64,000 bases of DNA from contig NC_135556.1 in assembly GCF_964340395.1 (NCBI RefSeq), forward strand, positions 5,001,501 through 5,065,500, read 5' to 3'. The position numbers and the translations under genes are program-made. Below are positions 1-14,600 of the stretch, piece after piece; the first letter of the stretch is position 1; the number at the start of each line of letters is the position of its first letter. Origin of the DNA: Glandiceps talaboti. Taxonomy: Eukaryota > Hemichordata > Enteropneusta > Spengelidae. The notes beneath the pieces are model-generated. The model saw only the letters and a list, made by a program, of their open reading frames with translations, did no database searches and had not been told where the DNA came from.

Positions 1-76
1 CTATTCGTGGAGACTGTATGAATGATTCTTAGAGTCTGAAGTCATGTTCAGGTAGGTACATTTCTACAGAGCCTGC

Positions 77-406
77 GTGATTGCAGTGAAACCAAACCCA
101 GCTGTAGTGCAAGGCAACAAAACACAATGTATTCATTTTAATTGGACAACTGTACAACATACAACAAATCTGACTTTATATTATCTCAATGTCAAGAGTA
201 GAAGTCATTCTGTTCTACAAAATGACACTAAATTTACCAATAAAACTTACGTTGTTGGCGTTCCACCTGTAGATAAGGATAGAGAGGTTGAAGATGAAGA
301 ATTTCTACCTTTGCTTGCTTTCAAAGATTTGCCCTGCTGTGCTTGTAGATCTCTGTCAGGTGTAGAAAATAACAAATATCGTATAAAACTTACTACCCAT
401 CAGTAA
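77..406 (+). other. Unexplained 109-codon ORF with four N-glycosylation sequons
   Basis: Opens in MIAVKPNPAVVQGNKTQCIH, contains NKT, NWT, NLT, NDT and NKT tripeptides and a CCAC cluster, and ends RIKLTTHQ. An acceptor-like TTTCTACAG lies just upstream at about 69. It may be an extracellular-domain exon or gene relic on the plus strand. I do not recognise it, and it is not needed by the RhoGAP model. Confidence 0.25.
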
Positions 407-959
407 AAGGGGGTGGGGGTGGGGGGTACTACTGGCCAGGTATGGTAGGGGTGTGTGGCCAATGCTGTCAACCCCAGACCCCATTTGAGACCAATTTTGA
501 CCCAAAACCAATACCCAGTTTTAGACTGTTCAACTCTTTAGAAGACCCCATTTTAGATCAATGTTGAATGATGAATGCAGTGTTGCACATGCACAGTTAA
601 TGTAACAATGCATTATGGGGCAATATCTAGGAACAAGCATTTCAGGGGGTGTGCATACTATCTCATAGTCATTGATATGAAAATGTCAGCCAGTGAATTA
701 GCAGGGGAAAATTCATGGAAATTCTGAACTAGTCGAGAATTTATTATGGAGTTCCTTCCAGGACCCCTTTTTAGACCAAACAAAATAAAAAATTGTGAAA
801 AGTGGACCCCATTTTTGACTCATTAGCTCTACAAAGACAGTACCCATTCTAGACCAAAGGGCGAAAAACCCTACTCCAAAGGGCAGCACATATGCGTACA
901 CCCAATAGGTGGAAGTAATAATTTTTACCTTTTTTGGTAACCGTTGAACATGATATGAA

Positions 960-1415
960 AATAAGTACTCTGCAATAAGTGATCAATGAATATTCATGAT
1001 GTTTTCACTGAAGGTAATACGCACTTACAGTGTTTTTGATGTGGGTGGTAAGCTGGTAAAATCTACCGGGGTTTCCCAGTTACTACAGTATTTTACCAGG
1101 GCTCCCAAACAAAACTATGGTAGACTATATGGGAAACCATGCAACTTGTACTCATTTCTCCCTTTGTGTTACCACGGTTCCCAAACCTTAGCAAAAACAC
1201 TGACTTAGCAGTCATGAATATTCATTGTTCAACCATTGCATAAACATTTTTGCAGACACCCATGAGGCAATGTGGCCCACAGTAAGATCCCTAAATGAGG
1301 GACACTGCCAACTTGATATTTCTCTGGAAACAAGTGTAATGTAGGTGATTTAAACCATGAAATTACTCTCCACAACCCAAAGTTCAAGATCAACTTTTGT
1401 TTATTACACAAGACA
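960..1415. mobile_element. Decayed relative of the TTAA-flanked MITE
   Basis: Shares GAATATTCATGATGTTTTCACTGAAGG-like sequence, then CAACTTGATATTTCTCTGGA..GTAGGTGAT with 5264-5686. It is interrupted by sequence containing GTAAAATCTACCGGGG and TTTTACCAGGG. The ends are not preserved. Confidence 0.55.
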
Positions 1416-1474
1416 TATTTATGATGATACAATCTAAAACACATCTGGTTGTAATATCAGGTTATAATACTTAC

Positions 1475-1550
1475 AATTGATTGGGTCTTGAAAGAGGTTG
1501 TCCACCTGTTACACTACTACTGGTAGAACTGTTAGATGAGTTGGATCGTG
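1475..1550 (-). CDS. Graf: RhoGAP coding exon 22 (Ser-rich linker), last exon seen
   Basis: Encodes [21 protein letters not shown] then RPNQ plus two bases. The acceptor is TTCATAACAG and the donor CAATT|GTAAGT. Its composition and phase (1 to 2) fit a GRAF Ser/Pro linker between GAP and SH3. No homology-grade motif is present, so it is less certain than the domain exons. Confidence 0.68.
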
Positions 1551-4500
1551 CTGTTATGAAACACATAAAAAAACACACAAAAACATGGTTCAAATATTCA
1601 AATTTAGACAAGAAAACTCTGCAAATAAAGATGTTAAAATTAGACCTGTGCAGTGATTGTGGTTTGTTATTCATTGCATCATTTTTTCCATCCACTGATG
1701 TCAGAGCAAACAGCTGCCATGGGTTGTGATACAGGGTGGTATATAAATACATCTATCAGGTACTAGTAGTCTGAATGTACAGTCACTGTGTATCTCCACA
1801 AACAACGTGTATCTTGAATTCCTTGCTGTTTGCCACTTTTACAAGAGTTCTTCCATTGCCATCACTAAACTCATAGTCTGTTTTTTGTGTGTTAATATGA
1901 TGTATTGTTAGGTATATCAAAGTCAAAAACTGTGAGAGGAACAGAACCAATATTCCAGCCAACTCTCAGAACTTGCAGGCAGAGTAAGGTGGCATTGTAA
2001 GTCAACAGGGGAACGCTGTTTTGTGTGCTGCAAGGTGCAAGGTTTTGTAATTTAGGAATCAGAGAAGGGGAGAAAAACAAACACCATATGAACATTGAGA
2101 TGCGTATACAGGAAATACTACACAAAGATTAACAAGCAGTTTATATTTTGTTATGGAATGTTTAGAAATACACAGAAAAGTGATCTAAACATCACTGCAA
2201 GCCATCGCAAACCTTGACAAATTAAAAAACGGGTGGCATGCAAAAATAGAAGAGTATACCAATTGGCTGTGTGATCTCACCTTGGCGGTGTAAGGTGGGT
2301 GAAGACTGGAGTTGTACTATATTTATATCACCTATATAGACTGTGGGAAGTTAACGGGTACACAGTTAGAGCATGCAAGCACAAATCTATACTCGACATA
2401 TCATGCAAGCACGTACTTCTACTAGCATGGTGTGAGACATTTACAGTGACTTGTGCAGAGGAAGACACAAAGGGAGAGGAAAACGTGACACTACAACAAC
2501 AACAGAAAGATGTCTAGTTATATGCAAATGATTGGTTACCATAGAGATGATGCATCAATGGAACTGATCTCCTTGCTGGTGCATTTATAAGGGAGGAGAC
2601 AGAAGTTGTTAGTACAGCACCCACCATTGGCTTATTGAGATAGAAGCTCTTGGTACAGCATCACTTATTGGCTGATGGCTTGAATACATTACCAGACAAG
2701 AGTGTTAAATTATACTTAGCACAAAGCTTGATAAATGCAGCCCCCTCCCAATTGACCTTGCTACCCTCTTATTGAATGTGCATTGGTATGATCCTGCTAT
2801 TATGGATCAGGCATACATGTTGGTGAGATTGGTAGAAAGGGTTGGGAGGGGTGTTGTGTTGTGTTGGGTAGCTAGTGAAGTCTGATTCAAATCAATGCAA
2901 TAGCTCAGACAGAGTGACTACATTATGGTTGAGACTGCTACCTTTATAAGCATCAGCATAATTTATAAGCACCGTGATGTTATTAATGCTACAATTCTAC
3001 TGTGATACCATGTAGCTGATTCAGTGAGTTACTTTTGCAGCAAGCATCAATATTAATATGGCATTCTGAATCATGACTGGATGACAGATGTAACTCATAT
3101 GTGTATGACAAGTAGAGAGATGAATATAGTAATATACAATCTCGTGACTAATCCCGACAACACTGATGCAACATCCAAAACTTACGATACAACATATATG
3201 CAGGCACTCTTCTTGACAAAACGATGCACACTCGTGACAAAATTGCAAGCCACAAAAAACATGTCTGATGTTCTTTGCCACAGAGCAACAATTACACAAT
3301 CACAATGAGCTACAATCTAGTATCAGCATAATGACAAATAACACAACACTTGAAATGTTACCACACCAAAATATGTCACAATAAAAAATAAATGCAAACA
3401 AAAATAAAAACATCCCATCATCTTCAAAACAAATATCAAATCTTAATAAAAAATTCAGTTCAAATCCATGCCAACAACTCAAAGTACTGATAGGATTTAC
3501 TGTGATGTAGGTAATTCACTGGTAAAATGACAGTCAGAATAGTTTAGATGTTGACATATTGCCACAACAAAAACATTTCAAAACATAATTAAAGTTCAAA
3601 AACATTTCAAAAACATAATTAAAGTTTTCAATAATGGGAAAACCACATTCACATAAGTGGTCTATTTATTGGAGACTAGTCATTTTGCCTTGTTACTGTA
3701 CATACATCACAGAATCAACCTATAATGTGACTAAAACGTTAACAAATAATAAGAACTCCACAAAGTGAATGAGTAACGTGATTTGGGAGAGTTAGGTTCC
3801 TTTAAAATTTGATGACAAAGATTTATGGGTACATGCTGTGATTATTACTACATTTTTTTAACATGCAGTTTGTTTTTAAAACTGGTACTCCTGATTGAGC
3901 AGGAAGAAAACAAAAACTTTACACAAAACATAACGACTGCAGTACAGTGGATCAGTCATAATCAGTGATACAAATAAGGTCTGTTAGGGGGTCTAAACCA
4001 ATCCCTCACATAACTCTGACCCCTTAACTGGAGTAAATGTATATCTTTCTCAGACTGGTTCACCAAACTGCAGTTTTTACAGAAGTAATTGTAAACATAA
4101 ACTCTAAGAATGAATATGGGTAAATATTTGGTAGGTTTTCATGCTATGCCTGATAATGGGCGACCTCATAACCCTTACCCAGTCTCTTTAGTGGAGATTT
4201 GAGTGACCTCTTACCCGGATTGGAATGATTCTTTTTGTTGGCAGGGGGTGACGAAGTAGAGGAGTGCGTGGTAGACGATGACCTTGAACTTATCGATTCG
4301 GAACTACTGCTGCTACTCCCAGTGTAATGACCTTCTGTGTTGGAATCTGTAGAAAGACATATACAGCCAGGCTGTCGGTAATTTAACATGTACAGAACTC
4401 TAGCATAAACTCAACAGACCAATGAAACACATCTATGCTAACATGCATCAACCACTCTACCCTAACTCACTCCAACTCATACTTACAAACTCCCAACTCA

Positions 4501-7500
4501 CTCTTCCCCTGACTCACTCTAACACACTTTCACCAACTTAACTCACTACCACTCTAACTTCCTACCAGTCCACCGTAACTCACTCAAAACCCAACCTAAC
4601 TCGCTCTCAACCCACTTCACTTATTCCCACCCTAAATTACTGCCAGCCCACTTTAACTGATTCCCAACCCTAACTGATTCCCAACCCACCTAACACCCCA
4701 CTGTTCTAACTTATTGCTCACACCGTATGTATGTTTAAATGCAATTTCTCTCTCCCTGCACCCTTTCAAATGTGCAATGCCCTCAAATTGTTGCAGAAGC
4801 TGGCAAGGCAAGGCAAAAAAATCTACTGGGGTCTAAAAAAAATGTATGCTTGAAATAAAAAGACATTTATGACTATGTCAGGCAAGAAATCTTAAGTGCT
4901 GATATATATTTCAAAGGTACACTTCACAAATACTCAAAATGTATAGTGATGTGAAATTATAAAATGACTCTCTGCAACCCAGTTTAGGAAAATATCTTCA
5001 TTTAATACAGTTTTAAAGCAATTCTTACCTTACATGCAGCTTGCATGCACACATGCACTGTAGATTTCATTTCACAGTGGAATTTATCCTGATTGGATGT
5101 TAATAGCCTTTATTAGTAGAGCTTGTAAGATTCATTGTAATTGGCTGTTGGTGGATTTTATTGCCTTCACTTAGAAAGCTTCTTGTGATTGGCTGTTAGT
5201 AGCTTTTTATTGTCTGTATTATAATTAGTTCAAACTGAAAACTCTGTCATCGTGAACACTCCTTTAAAGGGGAACGCCACTCCAAGAAATAAACCTGAAG
5301 GCATTTTCATATCCTATGGGTTCTGGAGAGTTATTTCACAGAAACATCAAGTTAATTTTCTGCCATTATCGGGTATCTTTGCTATGGGCCATTGCATCAT
5401 GGGAGTCATCAGAAATGATATATTCATGGTTGCACAATGAATATTCATGAGACATTTTACACTGAAGGGAATAAGCACTCAGGATTCACAAATATTCATT
5501 GTGCAACTCTGCTGACTTCCATGATCAACTTAACCCACAGCAAAAATACCCTTAAATGCACAAGATCAACTTGATGTTTCTCTGAAATCACAAGTAACTG
5601 TAGGTGATGTAAAATCATGAACTGACTATCCAGAACCCACAGTTTATGAAAATGTCTCTATTTCCTGCAGTGGTGTTCCCCTTTAACCAGAGTGCTAACA
5701 GTGATGAATATTTCCATCTGAAGTTCTATTTCCAATTCTAGCCATTCTGACTGACATGTCTGTCTAATGTAGTCAAAGTAATAAATTCCAAGTGAAAATC
5801 CAATCATACAATGTGCATGAAAACATAAATGCAAAAAAAGCTCAAAGTTACAATCACCTGAATTATATATACCTCCTCTGGGTCTATTAAGTCTTCTGAG
5901 ATTGGCAGTTGTCTGTTGTTGACTCGTCGGTGTTGGTTGCAGTTGTTGATTTGCCTGTGGTTGGGTTATGGTTTGTTGTATATGTATGGGTGGTTGGGGC
6001 GCTGGTGGTTTCGGTGGTCTTGTCAGATGAATAGTTGTTGTTGGTGGTGGCGTTGAATGTGCTAGGACCTTGGATTTGTTGTATTCTACACCATCTGGAG
6101 CAGTCTTAAAGATCTGAAGCAAGACATAAAATACATTATATTATGTGCAAACCAATGTGTTGGCATTTGAACAGAAAATACGGGATCTATGTCTAAGTCA
6201 CTTGACATCACAACATGTGTCCTAGTTGCAATGTTCAAAACATCAAGAATTACAATATTTTTTGCAAATTAAACTTGTGCAGGTATTACTGATAATAATA
6301 ATGACAAAAGGGTTTGTCACCATTTGTCTTTGACTTGTAGTGACAAGGCCCTTTAGGTCACTTGTATTTTACTACTCATCTTTGACTCACTGTGACAAGG
6401 CCCTTTAGGTCACTTGTATTTTTTCCGAGCTGAATGAAAGAAAATATTCAGGAATACATGTAATGACCTGCTGTGAGTAATGTGGGATATTGGTATGGAG
6501 GGATTAGTTGAATAATTAATATCATGGACATAAAGATAGTCTATCTTATGAGTTCTTGTGACCATGTACATCAGCAGGACAGGTCTGTTATAACATTTTT
6601 ACATCAATCCTGGGGAGTCAAGGGACAGTTTCAGAAGTTCCCTAGAAATGTGGCTATTTAAAATTAGGAAAGTTCTATTGTGGTCAAGGCAGCACTTTAA
6701 AAATGACTATTTACACTAGCTGAGAGTGGAAGACAGAAAAATCTGGTGAGTTACCTTCTCATATTCATTGATAAGAATTTCAACAACTATATTACAAAAT
6801 TTGATTTCCATGATGGCTGCCACTGTTTCTTCTTCAGGCCTCATTAAAGTTGGACCAAAACACACACCAATATTAGCCGTTGTCATTAAGTTCTTCGGAC
6901 AATTGCTGGCAACTCTGTCAAAATGAATGAAGATGAATCATAAGTAATCATCTAATTGGCTAAGATCTCATTATCTTATATGGTAACATTAAGATCCAAT
7001 GAATCATGGGTAATCCATCTGATTGGCTATCACCCCATCACCTTATATGGTAATGTTCAGATCCAAATGAATTATTGTAATCCATCTGATGATACGGTAA
7101 CACTGAGTTCCCAATGAATCATGGGTAACGAACTTTATTGGTTATCCCCTAATCACATGATATGCAAATCTGAGATACAATAGAAAGTAGCTAATGGTCA
7201 ATTTGAGAGAGAAAGTTGCCATTTGTAATTTGGAAGACTACACTTACCGTCTAAGATGTCCTATAAGTATATCAAGCATTTCAAAGTTAGGTTCAGGTAT
7301 TTGATGTACCAGTGCATGGATATCATTTATCCGAAGTGTCCGAGACTCTTTCTTTGCAGCAGTGATGAATTCTTCATGAAACTTGAATGTCATCAAGGGC
7401 TCTGGTAAATTTCTGTCAATAAAAATATTACATGTAAATATGAAAATGTGATGCACTTTCCTGTCCATGTAAATGTAAATGTGGTTGATGGATTTAGGAG

Positions 7501-10500
7501 TGTTGTGTGTGAATCTTACAAAGATACCATGAATTTTTATTTTTTTTGCCATTGTGATGTAGCTATGATATAGTGTACTAACCTAAAATAGTTTTTGAGT
7601 GCACTGGTGATTGTTTTGATTTCCCACTCCCCGGGATCATCCAGATTGACTTTATCTGCTTTCCTCTTGTCTGCCAAAAAAAGGGGAAAAAGAAAAGGTT
7701 ACTACATGTACATATTGTTATTTCATACACACAATATATCACTCTGAACCTCAGTTAAGTTTTCTCAACTTCTGTATATCCTTATGATTTCTACAACTAC
7801 TGCCTAATTCAAGTTACTGTTCACTGGCAGTTTGATACAACCACACAGAAACCAATAAGAAACTGTACATTCTACTTTTTGAGATAGCAAGATTGCAATT
7901 TCTTGTTACATTTTGTCAAAATGAAATAAACCACTTACACCTACTCCAACTAGACACAGATATGCAGACACCAATGTTTTGATGTCTGCATAGTGGCACA
8001 TTATTTCATTTCATTTTGCAATATTTAAAAATGTTGCAAGAAACTATATTCATTCAATCTTGCTGTCTTCAAGTCTAGGACTTTTGAGTTTCTTATTGGT
8101 TTCTGCATGTTGTATCAAACAGAGTCAGAGAACACTAACGTAAAATGAGTTGTAATAAGTCTCCTTCAGCCTGATAAATATAATGTGTTGACACACCTAA
8201 TGAAAGAGATGGTCTACTTTTGATATTACAATTGTGTATCTTTTTCAGTTGACATTACTTCAGCTGTCTCCTGATATGTGATGTCACATATCCAAGCGTT
8301 GTGTGGGTACCATAAACACACCTTCCTTTCAATAACTTTTAGGGAAAAAAGTGGTTAGAAAACTTACCTAGACACATGCCAGTTAATTTGTTGACCTTGG
8401 AATTGACACCAACAACTCTGTACAGGCCCTGCTCATTAAGACCTGTAACGGACAGTAGGAGAGTGTGCTAATATTAAAACCTTTATTTTGGAATTACTGA
8501 TGTATTGGAGAGCAGAACTACACAAAGCTACACCTTGCAGTCACACAATGTACACACTGTCTTACATAATGTGTATGGTTCATTAAAACATAAATTGGAT
8601 GTAAAAGAAATAGGACAGATTGGAGAATCTGATATGTGATGTTACAATGATTTACAGTTTTACTTTTGATAGTCACAATAATAGTAGATTCTCAATGAAA
8701 CACTGCAATTACTGTAAACCAACATTCACAAGTTTTGTAGTAAACCGAAAAGGACAAAAGTGACTAGGGCTGGCCTCAAAACCTGGAACTCTCTGAAAAC
8801 TTGTCAGGTTGCACTACCAACCATGTCCTTGACCTACAATTTTAACCCAGTCTGACTACAGGTTTATTAACTCTCTTCGTCCATTTCAACTTCTTCATTT
8901 ATAGAATTTAAGATGAACAGAAACTCTTGTGTACATTTCCATCATGGATGCTGGTAATATCAATGTCAAAATGACAGGCATCCATCAACTGTTTATTAAC
9001 TTACCCCTGGTTTCAATAGCTTCTATACACCTTTTGATGAAGTTTAAACCAATGTCATTCAACAAATCTATAAAGAAAGCAGAGAGTGAACACTATGTTA
9101 AAACAAATATCAGTTACAGGGTTTGCTATAACCATTCACTGACAAATTGCCAAGTACACATTTATCTATTTTCATATCTTCATTGATTATTTTATATAGT
9201 GATGATATGTACATGTACCAGTACTACCACACCAGAGTGACTATAGCATTCCAATTAGGCAGCGTGTTTTTTACATCTCAGACAATGTTTTTTGTAATAA
9301 ATTACATAAAATAAAATAAAATAAAATACCGCCACGGAAATCATGCAAGCATATACAATATTACATTTTATCTCATTGTGAACACAAATCAACATCACTG
9401 TCGGATGAAACATGCGAGATTCAAACACAAAACTGTTTGTGTAATTTGTAAAATCATTATGAGACATTGTATCACCTACTTGAAACTGTATAGTCTCTCA
9501 TGTTTGGTAGTAAACTGTGTTTGATGTGTTCACTAAATTTCATTTGTGCTATAATATCAGATATTCAGCAACATACAACCGTTTAAGCATACAACCGACT
9601 CTTTTATTGAATTCAAGATGACATTTTAGTGATCATTTAATGTTCAAATTTTGTTTCAGTATTTGTACAAGTTTCTACATGACTTGTCACTTGTCACAGC
9701 AGTCTGTTTTGAATTTGAAAGTACCCCCACAACAGCTCTTCTAAAAATCTAAATCAATCTTATATGTAAACCTATGATGTAACCACAGCCACCTAATGAC
9801 TTAAATTAGGAGGGTAGCCAATTACAAGTGTCTGAGTCAATATACGATCCACTTAGATTTTAGCAGAGCTGCCAAAACATTATCCCGAGCCTCGAAGTAT
9901 ATATACATATGGCTTGGTGCAGACATAGACCCTCCACCCACTATGGTGCAGAGAACTATAGTTGTAACACTAAGACAAGTCTAATACATTACTGACAACA
10001 ATTACTTACTCTCTTCCAAACTGGTATTCCTTCCAGGTGCAATGTAAATCTATGATAACACAGAATAAAGAGAAAATAAATATGTAACAGTAGCAATCAC
10101 GTTACCATTCACTGTGGTACAGTAAAGGAAAGGGCGCCCTCTAGCATCACAATTTGCTGTCCAAGGGAAGAGCGCCCTCTAGCAAGTCACTGACCTTGAA
10201 AGGAAGGACAAGCTTCCAAGCAATACATCATTGTGATTATATATCAAATATATATTGTGTTGAATCATCTTTTTGTCTACAAGAATATAAAATTACAGCA
10301 TGAAATATTTACTTCGGTTTGTAACACCCCCCCCCCCCCACCCCATACAAAGAAATATAAAAATCTATACTAGTTTTAGTTAGAAACAGAAGACCTGACT
10401 TTTAGAACACCAAATTGTTAGTCATGGTGTAACTGCATATTAATCAACACTAGAAGGCAGTATATACTTACTGGCTCTTTGCCATCCATCGCTTCTAACC

Positions 10501-11613
10501 ACAGCTTCCTGTCTACCTCAGTGACAGCTTGTAGTGTTATGGATCCAGGCCTAAACAATAAACAAATCATTAGATATTGTCAACATGGACATGTACTTAC
10601 TTCAACACTTAGTACACATATATGTACATCACCAAGTTCTATAGTCTCTAACATATACAGTGTTGGGATGGACGATAGGGTACCTTGACACAGTTCTAGG
10701 ACACTTTCAGGAGTTGTATACCTTAGCATGTAACAAGATTGACTTAATATTTAGAAAGAGATGGAAAACAGTTGATCATAGCCTAGACTCTTGGTTATTT
10801 TGTTTAATATTTCAAGTTCAAATCCAGCTGACACATGTCTAGTATGTAACTCCACCTTTGCTCAACTGTAGGCAATGATAGGAAGCAATTTCATCATGTA
10901 TACGGTCCAAAGGACAACGACCAATGAAGGAGAATCAACCTAACTCAAAGGTTCGTTCAGCTGTCACTGACAATGGAGCTCAAAGATCAGAAATCTAGGC
11001 TGTTGTGGTCAACATTACTTCAAGCCAGACAGTCAAGTCTGGTTACTCCTAACATTGGTCACATATTGCCATGGTTACTCCTTACATTGATCACATATTG
11101 CCATGGTTACTCCTAACATTGGTCACATATTGCCATGGTTACTTCTAACATTGATCACATATTGCCATGGTTACTCCTAACATTGATCACATATTGCCAT
11201 GGTTACTCCTAACATTGATCACATACCTTTGCTGCACTGTTATGTCAAAGCAGAATCGTTTATCAATAGAATCTGCCATCCTCCTGCAATACAAAACATA
11301 ATAAGAAACTGTAATTCCACATTTCAATGTCAAAGTCACTATTAAAGTCTTAACAGTTTCATGCCTACCAGTACTTATGCTACAAAAGTGTAGTGTAACT
11401 AATATTGCAGTAACTTTGATAGCAAGGAGTAGAAATACATACTAACATAGTATCTGTTGTATCATACTTTGATGAACACAACTCATGTATCCTAACATGC
11501 AGTCTTTGTAAACATGCCTGCAGACTGACAGTCATACATATGATGGTTAGATGAAGGCAAATTAACAAGGCAGACAGATTTACAAATGTATGGCTATCCA
11601 TCTTATGTCCATA

Positions 11614-11672
<59 letters not shown>

Positions 11673-14600
11673 ACACACCTCCCACCCCCACCCCACACAC
11701 ACACAGAACGCCAACCAGCCACCCACCCACAGACAGATGGCCAGACAGACAGACAAAGTAGGAAACACCACACAAAATAGCATGGTGAGTAGAAACTAAG
11801 AAAAGGCCAACTTACCTGACACAGGAGGTGATATTAAGCAGTTCTGATGTACCCACTTTTCCAGCTGTCTGATTATATGGCACAACTATGAACATTTTTT
11901 CATCTTTCTGATACATACAGTAATGTTTGACCCAAGTTGAACCAAGTGCCCCTGAAATACAATAGCACAGCCACAATATAATTACTTTACGTAAATTGAT
12001 TTCCTGAGTCTAATCATGTATTATACACTATGCATGAACCATTTTGAACAAAAAATATGGAATATATACTCTGGTCGTTCTACATCACGACAATGTGAAT
12101 CTATGTCACAACAACACGTGTCTACGTCACTGGTTCTGTTGTGTTTGAAATATGAGTCAAAACGTTCAAAATTGTCATTACTTTCCCCGATTTTTCTTTG
12201 ATATTACTTGTGCTGGTATAATTATGTTATTGTTCAATATTTTTCTTCATTCAGCTGGAAAATACCCATGACCTAGGGTTGTCACTACTCGTCTAGCAAC
12301 TCATAGTGACAAAGTTCCCCCCCCCCTCCCTAGGTCACTCATATTTAAGTCTATACAGTTTGTTGTTTAATTATATTCCAATAATTCAATCCTAGATTCT
12401 CACATTATTGTTATCTTATCAATGAAACTACATGTCTATGAATTTTCATAGCCCCATTCTTTGTTCAAACCCAATTTACCAATAGCTACATATTAGACAA
12501 CTATCAATCACTCCCACAATCATCCTTATATGGTATTGACTTTAAGTGTCAATTGAAGTTTTGGCTTAATAAGATAGACACAAACTAAAATTATTATTGT
12601 TCAATGTGGTATATTACACAAGTGGATTGTAGCGGTTCCTCTGTTGTGCAAATATTATCACCCTGTAATCAAGATAGCATAAACAAGTTGAAAGTCCCCA
12701 AAATGTACACTGCAAGATCATGAAAGTCATCAGAAATGCCACTCTATCGTGAGTACAACAACAAATTTCATGGAAGTCAATTGAAATGCCTCCTTGCTGT
12801 GAGGGTAATCAAACAAACAAATATACAATTCAATAGCTCATACACAATAAACTAGATAATTAAAGGGGGGAAAAAACATACGTTTTTCAAATATGAAGAG
12901 ATATCCTTGTCTTGTGTACATCTTTGGTGCTTTACCCTCTTGTGGTCTCTGTCAATGAATACAAGAACACGACATTCATATCATGTTATACAGACAACAC
13001 TTCTTACAACAACTACGGCCTTCTTAAAGGCCTACCTGGCATATAAATAGGGGTCAAATTAAGATGACGGTCATTGCGCTAGATGACTTCCGCTGTGTAA
13101 CACACTCACAGAGCTCATAGAGTACCTATGAAACCATTTTAGAGAGTATTACAGATTTTGTATCTCCTAATGTTGGACTACTGTATGATGAATATGCAGG
13201 AAAAAAATCTGTCATTGTATTTTGAAAATTAGTTGCATTTTGGGGACTGTATTCATGAAAACGTTGACTTGATACACTTTGGTACTGTTGAGACACTGAC
13301 CTGGCATTGAAAACGAGTCCTTTTAAATATTCAGTCAATCAATGTTAAGCAGTGAATTATATAAGCTAACATCATTCTGAACCATATTCATAAAACTGTT
13401 CATTTATATATTGACTTGGAGTGGCCAGGTGGCACATATACAAAGTATTCAGGAAATCCATACATACATGTGGCCAGGTGGTATAACAGATTCTGAGTAT
13501 ACATAAAACTACTCATTTACATACAAAGTGTGTGTGGACAGGTGGTACACAAACTGAATAGCTATGAAACTGTTCATTTACATATGTACTACATGACCAG
13601 GGGTATATATTCATAAATCCTCTTTACATATTACTACATTCTACCTGCCAGTTTTCAAGAATCTACTCATTCAATACTTACTTCCTGCATTTTCTTCATA
13701 AGACTCTCTGTCTCATCCCTTGTGCTGTTAAAATTCTCCCTAGTCTGTGAATGAAAAGTGATACACATAAATAATGAACACTGCCCTCTATTGGTAGTTA
13801 ACTACAAGGTGTTACATTATTATCAAACCCCTGCCTGTGCTTGTGGGGGGATGTGAAGCTACTACAAGATTGCCACTGATTGGAAAATATACATATACTT
13901 TATCACTCATTAACAATACAGCAAACACTGAAACAGACGTGCTTGTTTCCTTCTAACCAATCAAAATATTGGACATAAAGTCAGAATTTCTACTACATGT
14001 AGTAGAAATTCTGACTTTATGTCCAATATTTTTTTATTTTTTTATAGACACTGAAGAAGGTAACCATGCATTGCTGAAACTTTGGTGATGAAACACAAGT
14101 TTTATTTAAACCTTGACAATGGGACTTAAATCACTTCTATTCATCAATGCTATTTTAATGAATATATCCAGTAACATTACCATGACAATTGAGGTTTTGT
14201 TTACTAAATAGACGCAAACTGAAACTATTGACAGTAGATTACACAAGTGGGTGATAGTGGTGACTTCTGCGGAGCACATATAACCTTATAATCAAGATGA
14301 AGTAAACACTGGAAGACCCACAATGTAAACTGCAAGATCACAGAAGTCATCAGAAACGTTCCTCTACTGTGAGTACAATTTAAACCAATGCTCCTTCACA
14401 AGCATATATCAACATATTGAAACAAGTTTTAGTTTGTGCCTATCTCAGTAAGCTGGAACCTTGATTGCCGCTGTTGTACAAAATGTAATGATATCAATAT
14501 ACCTGGCTATCAATGTTTCTGTCAAGACGAATCTTACAATTTTAACACAATTTATCAAGATACTAATACTTTAAAAAAAAACCATACTTACATTTTGTAA

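Noticed and set aside
1-1470. SH3-domain exon of the RhoGAP
   Set aside because: I searched the minus strand for ALYxY, WLxG and PxNYV-type words and found none, so the SH3 is presumed off window or absent.
5658-6122. Treating the 154-codon frame as a single exon
   Set aside because: Only 5873-6113 is supported; the part after the donor runs into the TTAA-flanked MITE.
11380-11799. Long open frames across the (CA)n tract, on both strands
   Set aside because: They read only His-Thr or Cys-Val dipeptides from a microsatellite. RhoGAP exon 11 lies just to the right in a different context.
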